Assembly: GCA_028023455.1 (NCBI GenBank)
Contig: JAQFVV010012396.1
Coordinates: 8,162,085 to 8,226,084 of the forward strand
DNA: 64,000 bases
Source: Epiperipatus broadwayi
Taxonomy: Eukaryota; Onychophora; Udeonychophora; Euonychophora; Peripatidae
Direction: 5' to 3'
Positions within the stretch are counted from its first letter, which is position 1. Every line of letters starts with the position of its first letter. The position numbers and the translations under genes are program-made. Below the pieces are notes generated by a model, which saw nothing but the letters and a program-made list of their open reading frames with translations, searched no databases and was not told where the DNA came from. Positions 1-12,774 of the stretch are shown here, piece after piece.

Positions 1-3000
1 TTCTCACTCAAAGTAATTTATTTTATTACAAATTAATTTATATTTACATTTTGTTCATAATAATTTTAACTCATTATATTTCATTTTATTTGTTTAACCT
101 AATATGTTAAATGTCTTAAGTAATTTGTTAATCTTTCAAAAATTCTATTTATCTATATCACTGCTAACCCATAACTTTTTACCTCATTATTTTTTTTATA
201 ATTTGCTATCTGGCTACAAATTTCTTTTTAGAATTTTTTTATTGTTATTTTATTCAATTTTACATATTCATTTATTTTAATAATATTTATTAATGTGTTC
301 TTATCCAACAAATTAAAAAAAAAATCTCTAATGTCCTCTATTAATTTATTAACCTTTAATTTATCAATGGCTGTTTTTTTTTTGTTTGTTTGTTTGTTTG
401 ATTTTTTTTTTAAAAAACTTTTTACATTTTTAAAATTCAGCTTCCATTCTGTTATAACAATTTTGTACTCTAGAATGCTTAATGATATGTATAGGACTAA
501 TTTGAGTTATACGTAATTCAATTGAAATCTATTTCTATTAAGATGTAGCTTTCCTGTGTAATCTTTCTTCTATGATTTTTAAATCATGAACTTATAATAT
601 TTTTAGTATTTTTTTATTAGATTGTTATTTTTTCCATTTTTTAATCTTAATCTATAAATTCTTATAATATTATCTCCTAATTATTCCATCTGCATTACAC
701 AAAACTCCACCTCATTATCTTTATTTAACTAAATCTATATTTATTTTTAATTATTTTGTTACACTCTTTATACACAATCTTTATTTTTTTATTATTATAT
801 TTTCATAGTAGCATGTAAATATGTTTCTTTATCAAAATATATTTTATTCCTATAACTAATAATCTATAGGATTGACATTCATGAAATTAAATATATATTT
901 TTCTTTTAAATACTTTACACTCATATCCTTTTTTCAAAGTAGATTTTTTTTAAAAATTGATTTTTACAATGCTTCTGCTTTGTTATTTCAATGTCTTAAT
1001 TATTATAATTTTAAAAATATTATCAATACTACTGATCCTATTTTAACCATCACATAAACATTTTTTTTTCTATTAGTTTTTCCTGAAGAAATTTTACTGT
1101 ACAGTACTTTTTTTTCTTTTTTAAATAATTATTATATTTTTGTAGGAAGTCTATATATTTTTAAAAAGTAGAATTATTACTATTTTTTGCTAATTTATTT
1201 TAAATTTCAACTATTAAACTAATTTACAAATTCATTTTTGTTTTTAAACTTTTATTAGAACTATATGAAACAATCAATATATATATGCATTTATAATTAA
1301 TTTTAAACTTTTTAAAGTAATTATTATAGTATAATAGAATTTAATATCAAGTAAACAGAAAATTGACCAGAATGTTTTATATGTAAATATATTTGAGTTT
1401 CACAGATTGATTTGCATAATCATTGCAAAACTCATTTCTAGAGTATTTTTTTTCTTTTTGGAGTTGGAAATGAGTAGTAATTTACCAATTCTCTCCTTTT
1501 CTAATTTTAAATTTATATATTGGTAAATTATATAAGAGATAGACATATTTCACAAATTTTTTCCAAACAAATCTTTTTTATATAGTTTTTTTTTAAAAAA
1601 AAATTGTCTAGCCTGAATCATTTTAGTTCAGCCTGTAAAATAGACAGACCCCCAATACAATTAATATTTCACACTTGTTTTGTGACCCATATTCACCTCC
1701 GTTTTTATTATATAAACAATATTCACTTTGGTTTTAAAAAATTTGCATTACTAAATGCATAATAATTTACCATCACCTCCCATGGTTTATCTTCAACCAG
1801 TACTCAACATCAGTGAAATTACGGTTTGCATTACATATATATGTGATATGCTATATTTTAGATTTTTTTTTTCCAAAATGTCAATAGGAGCATTGTTTTT
1901 TTTTTCTTTATGAATGTTTTTATAAAAACTATATTTTAAAAGATCGTTTTTTAAGTGAAAACAAACCACGAAATTCATTTATGAGATTTTTTAAATAAAT
2001 TAATAGATGCTTTCATGTTTGTACAATATTAATAATTATTTTTTTACATTATATTGAAATGGATTATTTCAATATAAAATTACTTTTAATTAAATAATAA
2101 ATAAATTTATAATTACACTTTTTATTGTTAGTTTGTAAAAAAAATTGCCCTTATAATAGTATTTATAATATATTGTTTTACATGTAATATGTGTATATAT
2201 ATAATCATACACAAGTATGTACATGTGTTTAAAAAATAACCAAATTTAGTTAGACATTTATTTTTGCTTTCCATCTTTATCAATTTTGTTATTAAATAAA
2301 TATTTGAAAATAAATTAATACATTATTTAATATTTATTTTGTCAGAAAATAAACCCCCTACATGTATGTGTATGTCTTCTATTTGAAACTAGCAATCTGC
2401 TAAAGGAATCAATGATACAAATTTTTGCAAAAATAAAAATAAACAACCACCTGTTATTAGAATGATTGATGAAAAATGTAATAAATCATTTTATTGTAAA
2501 TTTTATATACAATAATTTTAAATCATTAAAAATACTCTTATTATAAAATTAATATAATAAAAATTACAATCTATTAATAAATTTAAAATTAATAATTTTA
2601 AAAATATTTATTATTTATTTTTTGTTTTGATTATTATTTTTTCTTAGGTTTATTGTTTATATATATATTATAACCATATATTTAACCCTTTGGGTTAGAT
2701 ATATGTTATAAAGCACTAAAAAAAATTTTTTTAATTATATAAGATTATAATAAGTACATTTCTTTATCTGTGATATCATAATATGTTAAATTATATGTTT
2801 CAATAGTATAAGTTAAAGTAATTGATTTAGCTCAATTAGTTAGCAGTATTTAAAAAATTATCTTAAATTGTTTAATATTTACTCCAAAAAATAAAATTAA
2901 TATTTAAACTAAAAAACAGTTAATCTAGAGCTTAATATGTTTAAATATATATAATTGATAAAGTTATTCTATGCTGTCTAAAATTATTAGTTAACTTTAT

Positions 3001-5075
3001 TAAATACCAATTTATATGAAAGTATTTAGAAATAAAATTTTAAAATAGAAAAATCTAATTGACTAAGATTATTACTAATTTTTAATTAATTTTGAATGTC
3101 AGCCAATACCTAATTTATTTCCATTGTATTAAAAATGATTATAGCAATGTACATATGTGTGCATGTGTTTGGAGCATGCTTGGAAAATATTGAAAGTTAA
3201 AAAGACCTATTAAAAGTAATAAGTGAATTTTAAAAACTGTGTGCAATCAATCAATTTTAAAATTATTGAAAAAATAAACTTTTAATTAATGCAAGAGAAA
3301 AAGTAGTGAAAGAGAAAGAGTATTTGAATAAAAAACATGTTTAGTTTAAAAATCAGTTAATTTTATTAAATAATTGATTTAATAATTGTCCAGACATTAA
3401 ATAACTAAATTGTCTAGATTTAAAGTACAGAGTTCAAGGTTAGATCAATTAAAAATAAATAATGTCTATTAATTTAAATATTATAATGCATATTTGTAAC
3501 TCATTAATTTAGTAAAGGGACAATGCAGTATGGATCCTGATTCATGGGTGAAGTTAAAAGAAAACAAACACACTAGTATAAAATTAGAGACACTTAAAAA
3601 TTTAAACACTTCTACTTTTTCACAATTTATTTAATCTTCACTTAAATTTTTATTTCAGTTTTGAAGTAAATTGTTTGGTTTTTATTGGATTATTTATTTT
3701 AAATCAATGTTCAAGTTTAAAGTTTTTTTATCATCCTCATGACAGAGTAAAGAACCAATAAGTTATCTGTGCAGTCTTTTTTCTAAAAGCATAGATTTAA
3801 CTGAATTATTAAACAACAATTCTAAAAGATACTAAAGAAAATTTTAGTATTTTTTACAAAGAAACCAAAAAAAAAAAAGTCACATAAGAAAAAATATAGT
3901 TTCATTGTTATCTAACATTAGTTTAAATTCTGAACTTTGCTATAAGGCTATCTCTGGCATGTTTTAATTAGCTTTTAATTAGTTATAAATACTAATTATT
4001 GGCTATTTAATAATCAATGTACTTATATTGATTTCAATTGTAGAGTGGTGAATTTCTATAATTGTGGGGAGATAGTGGGAAATAAAGTGAAATTTCAATA
4101 ACGTTTTCATAAATATTTAAATGTTTTAAGTCTTGAATATTTTTAAAATTATCTATTTATGTTCTTCATTTCTATTTTCCTTTTTCTAAATAATTTTTAA
4201 TTGTTTATTTAATATTGTTTTACATAAAAATTATTCATGAATATAAATAGCATTATTATATATTGAAACATTTGAATGATAAAATTTTGTAATCTTTTTT
4301 CTTATCATTTGATAAGAAATTTTATAAAATTCCAAAAGGATAATGCTTAATCTGAGTAGAACTGGCTTAAATCTATTTAAGGATAAAGAATTTAAGAAAC
4401 GTGCAATTTACTTGCATTGGGTATTGTCATAAAGGAATTTGTTAATGTAAATTAATTAGATTGGAATTCAGTAATTATAATTAAAGGCTTATCTGAAACT
4501 ATTGTGAGAAATTATTGCCAAAGAGAAAATTTTAAAAATTAAAAAAAAAAGAACAATGGTAGAAGACCTATAAAAGTTTCCAGAGTTTTATTAAAAGAAT
4601 TTTTGAACTTCAAAAGAGAAAGAGAACAAGGAAATGCTAACCTGTTTTAGTTTTGTAAAGACAGTTTTTGAAATTTGCTGCCATGCTATTCTAAATGCTT
4701 CAAATAAATTAAACAATGATACAACAGAAATGGATCATAGCAGTCTTAATAGCCAGTATGCACTGCTAAGCTTTTAATAATGAACTTTCTCACTATGACA
4801 AGATTCTCAACATTTACATAAAGCCAACTCCTTAGTGGACTAACTGCCTGGATTGATCAGATATCAACATTGCCATGGTCAAATCTCAATGGATTCTAGT
4901 AAGAATTTATAATGAATAATCCATAAAAGTTTACATACTCATTTAGAACTAATATAGAAAGAAAAGATTTACTACTTATCACAGACTTACAGTAAATTAA
5001 GATGAACTTTTATCCTATTATTCAGTAAGCCATAATTACTAATGTTTAGAGTTAAATTAATTTTATGTAGCTGGT
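1..5075. other. A+T-rich non-coding DNA
   Basis: No gene, RNA gene or recognisable repeat head is visible here. The stretch is very rich in poly-A and poly-T runs, and its short open frames (for example at 295-516 and 872-1057) have low-complexity F/L/I/N/K composition expected by chance. The part at about 4570-4900 is a little less biased but is broken by stops and resembles nothing I know. Probably intergenic or intronic. Confidence 0.7.
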
Positions 5076-5079
5076 TTTA

Positions 5080-5450
5080 GGTTCATTATCATCATCATCA
5101 ACCATTATCAATCCATTGCAGGATAAATGCCTCTCCAAGTTCAAATCATCTCCAATCTTTAGCTTCTCTTCTCCACATCACCCCTGCACTTTTTTTATTT
5201 CATCCATCCATTTCAAATGTGGTCTGTTTCTGGGTCTTTTACAATCTCTTGGAATCTAGTTTAAGATTTCAATTGCCCATCTATTATCATCTCTTCTAGA
5301 AATATGTCCAGCCCAAATCCACTTCAATCTTTTAATTTTTTCAATGTCAATAACACCTGTTTGTTCTCTTACCCATATATTGCATTTTCGATCTCTTCTT
5401 GTTACGTCTAACATGCATCTCTCCATACTTTTTTGAGTGATCTGAAGTTT
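5080..5450 (-). repeat. RTE C-terminal remnant and 3' end with GAT repeat
   Basis: After the last open RT segment, the minus strand continues with a degraded C-terminal coding tail and ends at about 5083-5100 in GATGATGATGAT, a short tandem repeat of the type that terminates RTE elements. The related copy at 14935 shares the sequence leading into this end (CATTATCAATCCA on the plus strand), which fixes the 3' boundary. Confidence 0.7.
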
Positions 5451-6560
5451 CTATATGGCTCTTTTATTAAATATCCAAGTCTCAGATCCATAAGTAAAAA
5501 CTGGCAAAACACATTTATTAAAAACCTTCCTTTTCGAACACATAGGCATATTTCTTTTTAGTATAAAGTTATTTCTACCAAAAGCGCTCCAACCAAGTTT
5601 AATTCTAAGATTAATTTCATCCATTATGTTTCCTTCTGTATTAATAATCTGACCAAGATATTTGTAGCTATTAACTTCTAACTTATCATAATCAATCTTT
5701 ATTTTCATATGTTGAGAAAATCCATTGAACATTACTGTAGTCTTTTTAACATTTATCTTTAGTCCTACTTTCATCTGATAACTCCTGCAACATTTCCTGC
5801 AGCTCTAAAGCATTATTTTCAAAAACAACTACATCATCTGCAAAATCTAAATGACTTAAATAATCTTCATTTACTTTCATTCCTTTAGATTCCCATTTTA
5901 ATCCACAAAATACTTCTTGCAGTACTGCTGTAAAAAGTTTTGGAGATATGGAGTCACCCTATGTTCACTTTCCTAGTATCATTATGTAATCTAATTGTTG
6001 CTATTGCATTTTTATAAATATTCTTTAAAATGTGACAATATCCTGTATCTATACATTGATGATCCAATGGTTTAATCACTGAAGAAATATTTATAGAATC
6101 CAATGCCTTTTTATAATCTACAAATCCAAAGCATAATTGTAACTCATATTCATTTATCCTTTCTATAAATTCTCTCAATACCTAGATATGATCTACTGTA
6201 CTAAAACCACTTTTAAATTCAGCTTAGTCTCTTTGTTGGTGGAAATCCAATGTTCTCTGTAGACGAGTTGTAATTATCTTGGTAAAAATTTTGTATAAAA
6301 CTGACAAAAAGCTGATAAATCTGTAAATTTCTAATATCTTCCTTATTACCTTTTTTAAATATTAATATTAGCACTGCTTTCTGATACATCTTTATCATTT
6401 ACACATTTGGTATATAACTTTGCTAAAAAAATCTATTTTTTCACCTGCTTTTTTTAATATAATTCCATCATTACCTGGAGCCTTTCCTTTCTTCATAAAT
6501 TTAATTGCATATCTCACTTCTTCATTTAAAATTCTGGACAATTCAGAAGAATATAATAGA
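5451..6560 (-). pseudogene. RTE reverse transcriptase, broken
   Basis: In minus-strand order: GKAPGNDGI (about 6530-6455), the start of the RT fold; a NEDISNY/SYLYK-like region with frameshifts; FVDYKKALDS within the frame 6178-5954, which is RT motif A with its first catalytic aspartate; HLDFADDVVVF around 5860-5825 with the FADD catalytic box intact (5833-5844); and the frame 5774-5451 with KINVKKTTVMFN, YLGQIINTEG and VLPVFTYGSETW, the thumb and C-terminal blocks of RTE proteins. At least three frame breaks separate these segments. The product would copy element RNA at the nicked target. Confidence 0.9.
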
Positions 6561-6979
6561 TATAGGAGATACTTGTTCTTTATTACTACATAATTCTTGA
6601 TAGAAGTATTTTAACCATTTCATGATGCCATCTCTCTTTTTAGTAATAGTTCCATCTTTTTTCCTTATTGCAGATATAAATTTCCTACCAATACCAAAAT
6701 GTTGTTTATACTCTTGAGTCTTTTATTCTCTTCTACAGTTTTCCTTGCTAGTTTACAGTTATACTTTCTTATATCATTTTCAAAGTCTTTTCCATGCCAT
6801 TTTACAGAATTTGAAGTATTCAATCCTTTATAATGCATTGTTTTTGTATGTCTTCATATTCCTTCTTTTCCTCATAAATTCTCTAATCTCAGTAGAAATT
6901 TTATTGGTCAATTGCTATCTTTGTTGCAGTTTTTAAAAGTGTATCAGTTATTTTCTTATTAATTTGATTCAAATCTGAG

Positions 6980-7531
6980 TCATGCTTCAAAATCTACTAA
7001 TACTTGAAACTGATTTGTAAGTTCTAATTTAAATTCATTAGAGTATTTCTGAAGATTAGGAATATCAACTGTAAATATTGTTTTTCTTAATAATTTTTGT
7101 CTCTCTAGTCTTGCATTAACATGTATCTTATATCTTACTAATCGATGATCACTTCCTGTGTTAAATTTATTAAGAACATTACAATCTTGAAGTATGTATT
7201 TTCTATTAGTCAAAATATAATCCAATTTTGCTGTATCTTCATTTGGATGCTTCCATGTCCATTTCCTTTTAACATTTTTCTCAAAAAAAGAATTCATAAT
7301 ATAAAGTTTTTCTTTTTCTGCAAACTCCACAAGTATATTACCTCTCTCATTTTTATTACCATAACCAAAATTACCTACAGCACAAAAAAAGAATTCATAA
7401 TATAAAGTTTTTCTTTTTCTGCAAACTCCACAAGTATATGACCTCTCTCATTTTTATTACCATAACCAAAATTACCTACAGCACTTTCATCTTTTATTTG
7501 TTTACCAATTGTAGCATTAAAGTCTCCCATA
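6980..7531 (-). pseudogene. RTE endonuclease, C-terminal part
   Basis: From 7531 downward the minus strand gives MGDFNATIGKQIKDESAVG, the conserved GDFNA block. After a 101-bp duplication comes a frame (7330-6980) with WTWKHPN, KLDYILTNRK and GSDHRLVRYK. The SDHRLV block holds the catalytic histidine of this nuclease fold, and the D-Y-I-L block matches the IDYIL motif of RTE endonucleases. The frame is broken at the duplication (7282-7483) and continues into the linker before the reverse transcriptase. Confidence 0.85.
7282..7483. repeat. 101-bp tandem duplication
   Basis: Positions 7282-7382 and 7383-7483 are two nearly identical copies; I see one difference, at the TATATTA/TATATGA site. 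A length of 101 is not a multiple of three, so it shifts the endonuclease frame. Near-identity against a decayed background suggests a recent event. Confidence 0.9.
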
Positions 7532-7956
7532 CATAACTATTTTCTGTTGCCAGCTGGAGCAGTTGACTGTTCTCTGGCTCCATAAGGATGGAACTCATTA
7601 CACCGTCAAATTGTGAGTTCATAGGGAAAAAGTTTGCTAAGATGTAAGTGAGTACTTGTTTTATTGATTTATTACCTTTACAAGAAAATTTAAATCAATT
7701 TCATTCATAAGTAATTGGAAATATTAATCATTCCATTTTATGCAAATGGCTGCCATTAAAAAAAAAGGCAAAAGCCAGGATAAGTAATTCTTAGAATCAT
7801 TAGAGCAACATAAAACTTAGGAAAAGAATTTAAAATAAAACCAAACAATCCAGAAAAGAATAGAGTCACTGGAAAATTGATTTTTAATGACAGAACAAAT
7901 TGAGAAAAAATTTGGAAATCAAATCCCATTGAAAATATTGGAAAAAAAGAAAAAAA

Positions 7957-8328
7957 ATGCTTAACAAAAATAGTCTTAAGAATTTCATCTTAACATCAGA
8001 CATTAATAAAGTAAAACAAGGTTCCATGGCTGCAAACCAGTCAGGGAAGACAGAAAATAGCCCAGGGAACATACTAGATATAAAAATTAACCATAAAACT
8101 ATGGAAAAGTTACGATATTGTGGTGTTGAGCCAGAGGTGGCCGAATGTGGCAAAATAGTACAGAAGGGGGGAATTATTTTAAATACTAATTCAATCTCAA
8201 TTTTAGAATCAATCATTATAGATTATGATTTAAGCTATCCCCCTGCACAAAAACCAAATTTTTCTGATTATCAGAACAGAAGTTATTGGATCACTTTCAG
8301 TGTGATTGGGGCACCACAAAAAAAATAA
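7957..8328 (+). CDS. Unidentified 123-aa open frame inside the nested insertion
   Basis: The open frame starts at ATG 7957 and ends in a lysine-rich tail. It is hydrophilic, with no membrane segment or signal peptide visible. A central GVEPEVAECGKIVQKGG stretch and a YPPAQKPNFSDYQNRSYW stretch look protein-like rather than random A+T-rich translation. Further protein-like plus-strand segments after 8328 are broken by stops (for example a segment around 8440-8600), so this may be the remains of a longer gag-like or host-derived frame carried by the insertion. I do not recognise the family. A chance frame in a less A+T-rich block remains possible. Confidence 0.3.
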   Translation: MLNKNSLKNFILTSDINKVKQGSMAANQSGKTENSPGNILDIKINHKTMEKLRYCGVEPEVAECGKIVQKGGIILNTNSISILESIIIDYDLSYPPAQKPNFSDYQNRSYWITFSVIGAPQKK

Positions 8329-9099
8329 AAAATTTCTAAATCAACATAGAATCACAACAAAGTGAATCCTGAGCCAAAAAAAAACATGATTTAAAGACAA
8401 AGATAAGTACAAATGATATTATAGACCTAAACAGAGTCATTGAAGCTGCAAATTATTTAACCTTTTTTAATCCAACAATGATTCAGAAACTTTCAGATTA
8501 CACAATCAAGACCTAGAATTTAATCTAGACAAGTGAATTCAAATAGTATCAATTTACAAGGCACAGTTGAAATCTTACTACAATCAAGCCCATAGTAGGG
8601 TTTTAGAAACCCAATTGTCAAAACATAATTTTGCCATCAACCTCTGCTCTACAACCAAACAACAAGCAAGAATCCTATAATGCTAACTTCATTTTTCCCA
8701 TTCAGAATAATCAAATGGAAATTTATAGGCTGGATTGTAAACCCTGGATAACTTTGTATTTGGTGAATTGAACAGGTATTTTGAATCTTTGGTAGGCATC
8801 AGGAATTGATAATGGTGTCAAACAGACCTTGGGCTCCACTGACCTCAGGTATTACAAAGTTCTCATCATGTACAGATAAAGCTAGCTGTGATTTCAAGAC
8901 TACAATGAATCAATGTATCTTACATCATGCATTTCTGTAAATCAAGGGATTTAATCCCATATATTTTGTAATTGATCACCTATGTAATGCAGTGTATTCC
9001 TCTTCATCTAGATGGGCAGGTAGACTGAATGTGATCTCTGAATTGACCCATATTAACATTATTGCATTGAGATCATGGGTCTCCACCCGACCCTTCTTC

Positions 9100-9720
9100 C
9101 AGAGGGAGGGGGTAGCACTCATGGGAGGCTTGGTCATCTGTGAGAACAGGTGGTGATTTTTGCCACACCCAGGAAAGGGATGTCTGGATCCTCTGGATAG
9201 GTTGAGAGTCACTGTTTCCACATGAGCTTGGCCTTGGTGAACAGTGTTGACTTGTGTTTCTTTTACTTTTACTTTTGTTTTGTGTTTTCTTGGTTAACAG
9301 TACATTTTTGGCCAGGTAAACCAAGTTGGTCCCTGCCCATTTAGACTGTTGAATTGGTAATCATAGATTTTTGCCTGAATCCTTAGTCTCCAGAGGAGTG
9401 GAGGCTATGGTCATGATGGGTTCATTGATCTGTAGGGGTGGATGGTGATCATTGCTACACCCAAAAAGGAGATAACCAGGCATGGTTCCCCCAGCCCTTT
9501 TTGATTCAGCTAGTGTTCATGATCGGCTGAACCAATGGAACACCCAGATAAATCTAACCCACTTGTGGTGGGTGATGTGGATTAACCTTGTCCAAGGAAT
9601 GGGTCTATGTTGGTAAGTGGAGTTCTGGGTGGTCTGGACATGGATGGAGTCTGAGGAGAAAAGTTCTGAGATCTGCCAATCAGGTTGAGAGTTGTTTACC
9701 CACATACATTTTGCCTCAAA
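9100..9720. repeat. Diverged internal duplication inside the nested insertion
   Basis: Blocks near 9100-9190 and 9395-9475 share the order AGAGG, a GGTCAT stretch, a TGGTGAT stretch and CACACCCA/ACACCCA. Blocks near 9190-9225 and 9665-9710 share GGTTGAGAGT followed by a CCACAT tract. The second copy has about 150 extra bases. The similarity is moderate by eye and the exact period is uncertain. Confidence 0.4.
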
Positions 9721-9966
9721 GTGACAGAAGCACCCTCTTGATTGACTGTCCTTTGATCCAAGTTAATATACCTATAACACCCAATTTATTGTGTAAGGTG
9801 GTTGGACTGCTTTAGCCACTGCCCAATTGTATAATATCAGTATACCACTGTAATCTCTTTGGCCCACTTCTCTAGTTGACAGAATGTGGTCCCTGGAGAT
9901 TTGGACCTGTATATATAGTAACTTAATAAAGGTTGCTTTGAAACATAAACATAAAAGACTCCCATA

Positions 9967-10400
9967 ACAATTTTTAAAATATTGTTTACTCTGATCAAAA
10001 GTTTTTTGTACATCCATATAAAAATCTACTATTTTATCACTATGAGAACTTGTTGGGCATAAACCTGAATCATCTGCATTTGGTATCTGATATTAAGTTG
10101 TATAACTAATCTTGCCACTCTCTCCAATACAGCATCAATCTCCATAATGTTGTTTTTCTACTTTTTATTTATAATGAATCCTATTCCACTTGTATTTCCA
10201 ATACTTGTGTTAGAGTACATGTCCATTTTTTAAATCCAATTTTCTCTTCACCTTTTTTCTTCTAACTTCACAAAGTCCAATAATGTCACATTTAATATAA
10301 GACAGTTCTCCTTCTAATTCTGCAATCTTCCTTTACTTGAAAGTGATCTGCAGTTGTAAGTATTTAAATAAAAAGTCATCATCAAATAGCAGCCTGGGTC
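9967..10400 (-). pseudogene. RTE endonuclease, N-terminal part
   Basis: The minus strand, read across two frames, gives segments like CDIIGLCEVRRK, the conserved opening block of RTE endonucleases. Its glutamate is the metal-binding residue of apurinic/apyrimidinic-type nucleases. A degraded stretch of the GIGFIINKK type and the YAPT-like region follow. The frame then reaches KIVMG, where the GDFNA block should continue, but it stops making sense at 9966; the rest of the domain resumes at 7531. Several in-frame stops show decay. The domain would nick target DNA for target-primed reverse transcription. Confidence 0.75.
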
Positions 10401-10825
10401 CACAATCAGGAGATTTTTAGCATCCTCCATACTGCCCTGGTTGGTAACTTTACAGTTTCCTGGAAATAAGGGCTATGATTTTTTTTGTCTGTCATGATTG
10501 TATATATCTATTGAAAAAATATTTATCATTTATGCATACATTCATTCTGCCTTATCAGGCAACTGAGAAGAAAGATCATGGCGTTTCTTGATCTTAAACT
10601 CAGAGGTAAAAAGCCAGTAAAATCATCATACTGGCTAATGTATTTTGGTGACCAGTCCATCCATGTTCATATACTATATGAATAATCACATAGCAATAAC
10701 AGCTGCAATGACAAGAACGTATGGATTGTACATTAGGAATTTGCTCTGCTCAGTTCCTTTAAGGCTTCCAAGAAGAATCAAAAGGTCTCCTCTCAGTTAA
10801 TAGTAAACTCCTTTCTGCATACAAT
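10400..10825 (-). repeat. RTE 5' untranslated region
   Basis: Non-coding start of the RTE element. The part 10560-10820 is shared with 49890-50160, with blocks such as GTTTCTTGA, AAACTCAGA, ATCAAAAG and CTCCT in the same order and orientation. This shows it belongs to the repeat and not to unique flanking DNA. RTE elements carry an internal promoter in this region, but no specific signal is visible. Confidence 0.6.
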
Positions 10826-12770
10826 TTTAGGTTAAGCTGTAATATATAATTATATGAGTCATATTTTTATTAAATATGAATTTATGTCATTTATGAGAAA
10901 CAATATAATGGCATATGAATGATATAGGCCTTTTGAATTTTCATGCTTGAGAGCCAACACAGGTTATAATGCCTAGATTTTATTTTATATCATTATTATT
11001 CTTTATTTTACAAGAAAAAAAATTTTTTTTTTCTCCTTTGCAGTATTAAAGATTGCAAGTTTTGTAATCAGTGAATCTCAACTAAATAAATAACAGAAAT
11101 AGAGAAATTTAATAAACTGGGCTTTTTTTTTCAGCATAGTTGTAATTAACTAAGTTTTTAAATGATAATTCAATATTTGATGTCTGTATAAGATATATTA
11201 GTGATAGAAATTTCTTAGGCTTATATAAGTATCATAGCATTCACATATATAAAAAGTGTTTTGCTATGGAGTGTATCCATGCATAAGGGTGGACAGTTTG
11301 TAAGTCAACTCAATATATATTTATTTAACACTAAGAATTATGTTTTCTTTCTGTATTTCTCACTATATCATAGCAGAGCCTACTGAACCATGGCCAGTTA
11401 CATCACTACTATATTACAGTAGTGCTCAAATGAGAAATAGCTTGACTTTGGGTAGATTACTTTTACATAGGTTGAGCTTTAGAACTTCTTATGTATTACA
11501 TTAATGATCTGATTATGATGCAGATCATTTAGAATTTTAGTATTCATTATCTTTTTATTTCTTGTGGCTGGGAACATTCACACCACACTTGTATTATAAA
11601 GAAGATCAATTTTGTATAGTAAAGCTTAAATTATGTTAAAATATTGATTTCTTTTAAAATAATAAATTCACTCAATAGTGTAAAGGAAGAGAATATCTCA
11701 GTAATAATTATATCTGAATATATAATTATATGAATTAGTGTATATATATTTTTCATTATTATATCCATTTGATGTTTCACTTTATTTATTTTATTTTAGT
11801 AAACATATTATCTAGAGTATTTGCCTGGCATTTGTTATTACTATTTGCCTTAAAGACCTCTAACTCTACCTTTGATCTAACCATGCTGTATAAATTTACC
11901 TCTCTAGACAGTGATTAAACTGTCAATATGTCCCTCATCATGAAAATAATTTTTCTAGGCTGTTAAAAATCTGGTGGCACCCTTAAGTGGTCCATATATG
12001 GGAAGATTGTCTGGTGCAATATATAACTACTTCTCTGCCAAAACGCAGATTGGATAAGTACTCCATAGTGGAATGTAACCATTTTACACCTATTATCATC
12101 TAGCACTACAATTTTAGTGTTACATCAAAACTTTTAAATATAAATAAATTAAATAATTTAGATTGGTGGTAACATATAAAGAAACACACATTCGTAATAT
12201 TATGCATTATATTTTTTTTTTATTTCTCTCATACTTCAATTAATAAAAATTTAAATTCTTTTCTACAAGTGCATGCATATAAATACCTGGGGATATATAG
12301 TTAAGGTTATAGTTATTTTTTTAAATAAAATCCTACTTGCATGAAATTATATTACCAATGAATCTTGAGCTGATTCCTTCTCAACAATCTTTTCTCCCCT
12401 TTTTTTGCTCTGTCAAACTCATTTCTTCAAATATAATGACAGCTTTCTGACTGAAAGCATTTTTTACTATTGTTAATGATTATTATAAATGAAACTATTA
12501 TTAAATGTATGTCAATCACTTACTTTGAAGTCTGTTTTTTTTTTAAAAAAAAATACAAATATATTACAGGAATTAGAACTATATTAAAATGTCAATTGAC
12601 TTTCAATTACTATAAAAATTTATTTATTTATTTATTTTTAAAAAAGTTATTTTTCTTTAATTTTTATTTAATTGTACAATATTTCAGCTTTTTTAAGAAC
12701 ATATTTAAATTTTAAGTAATGAGTTTTTTTTTTAAAAAAAAATCTATCTACATTTTATTTTTGTTTATAA
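10826..12770. other. A+T-rich non-coding DNA
   Basis: No coding or RNA signal. Short blocks at 11270-11420 and 11940-12080 are slightly less A+T-rich but have no open frame and no second copy that I could find in the window. Confidence 0.6.
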
Positions 12771-12774
12771 AAAA

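Larger units (their letters stand above)
7532..9953 (+). mobile_element. Nested 2.4 kb insertion of unknown type in the LINE endonuclease
   Basis: This block interrupts the endonuclease exactly between its N- and C-terminal halves. It is flanked by a 13-bp near-identical duplication, 7519-7531 and 9954-9966 (AAAG, one variable base, then CTCCCATA), which marks it as a transposition product. The interior is less A+T-rich than its surroundings, especially 8980-9900. On the plus strand there is one 123-codon open frame (7957-8328) and a TATA-like plus AATAAA-like stretch near 9910-9930, just before the right end. That suggests a plus-strand retro-type element or a retrocopied transcript ending near 9953. 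I found no inverted termini, TG...CA termini, reverse transcriptase or transposase motif. Part of the interior (9100-9230 and 9395-9710) looks like a diverged internal duplication. Confidence 0.6.
5080..10825 (-). mobile_element. RTE/BovB-type LINE, dead, split by a nested insertion
   Basis: A non-LTR retrotransposon read on the minus strand. In element order it has a 5' untranslated part (about 10825-10400), an apurinic-type endonuclease (10400-9967 and 7531-6980), a linker, a reverse transcriptase (about 6560-5450) and a 3' part ending near 5083 in a short GAT-type repeat. Without the 2.42 kb insertion the element is about 3.3 kb, the usual length of RTE elements, which typically end in short tandem repeats rather than poly-A. 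The order, the motifs and the similarity to the endonuclease-RT proteins often misannotated as craniofacial development protein 2 support the RTE/BovB assignment. Many stops and frameshifts, a 101-bp tandem duplication and the insertion make it non-functional. The 5' end is approximate, taken from the end of similarity with the fragment at 49890-50160. Confidence 0.85.

Noticed and set aside
7145-7405. Plus-strand frame across the endonuclease
   Set aside because: Antisense shadow of the LINE endonuclease.
7884-8216. Minus-strand 110-aa frame in the nested insertion
   Set aside because: It overlaps the plus-strand frame at 7957-8328, has a hydrophobic composition typical of an antisense shadow and no motif. 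The element's other signals point to the plus strand.
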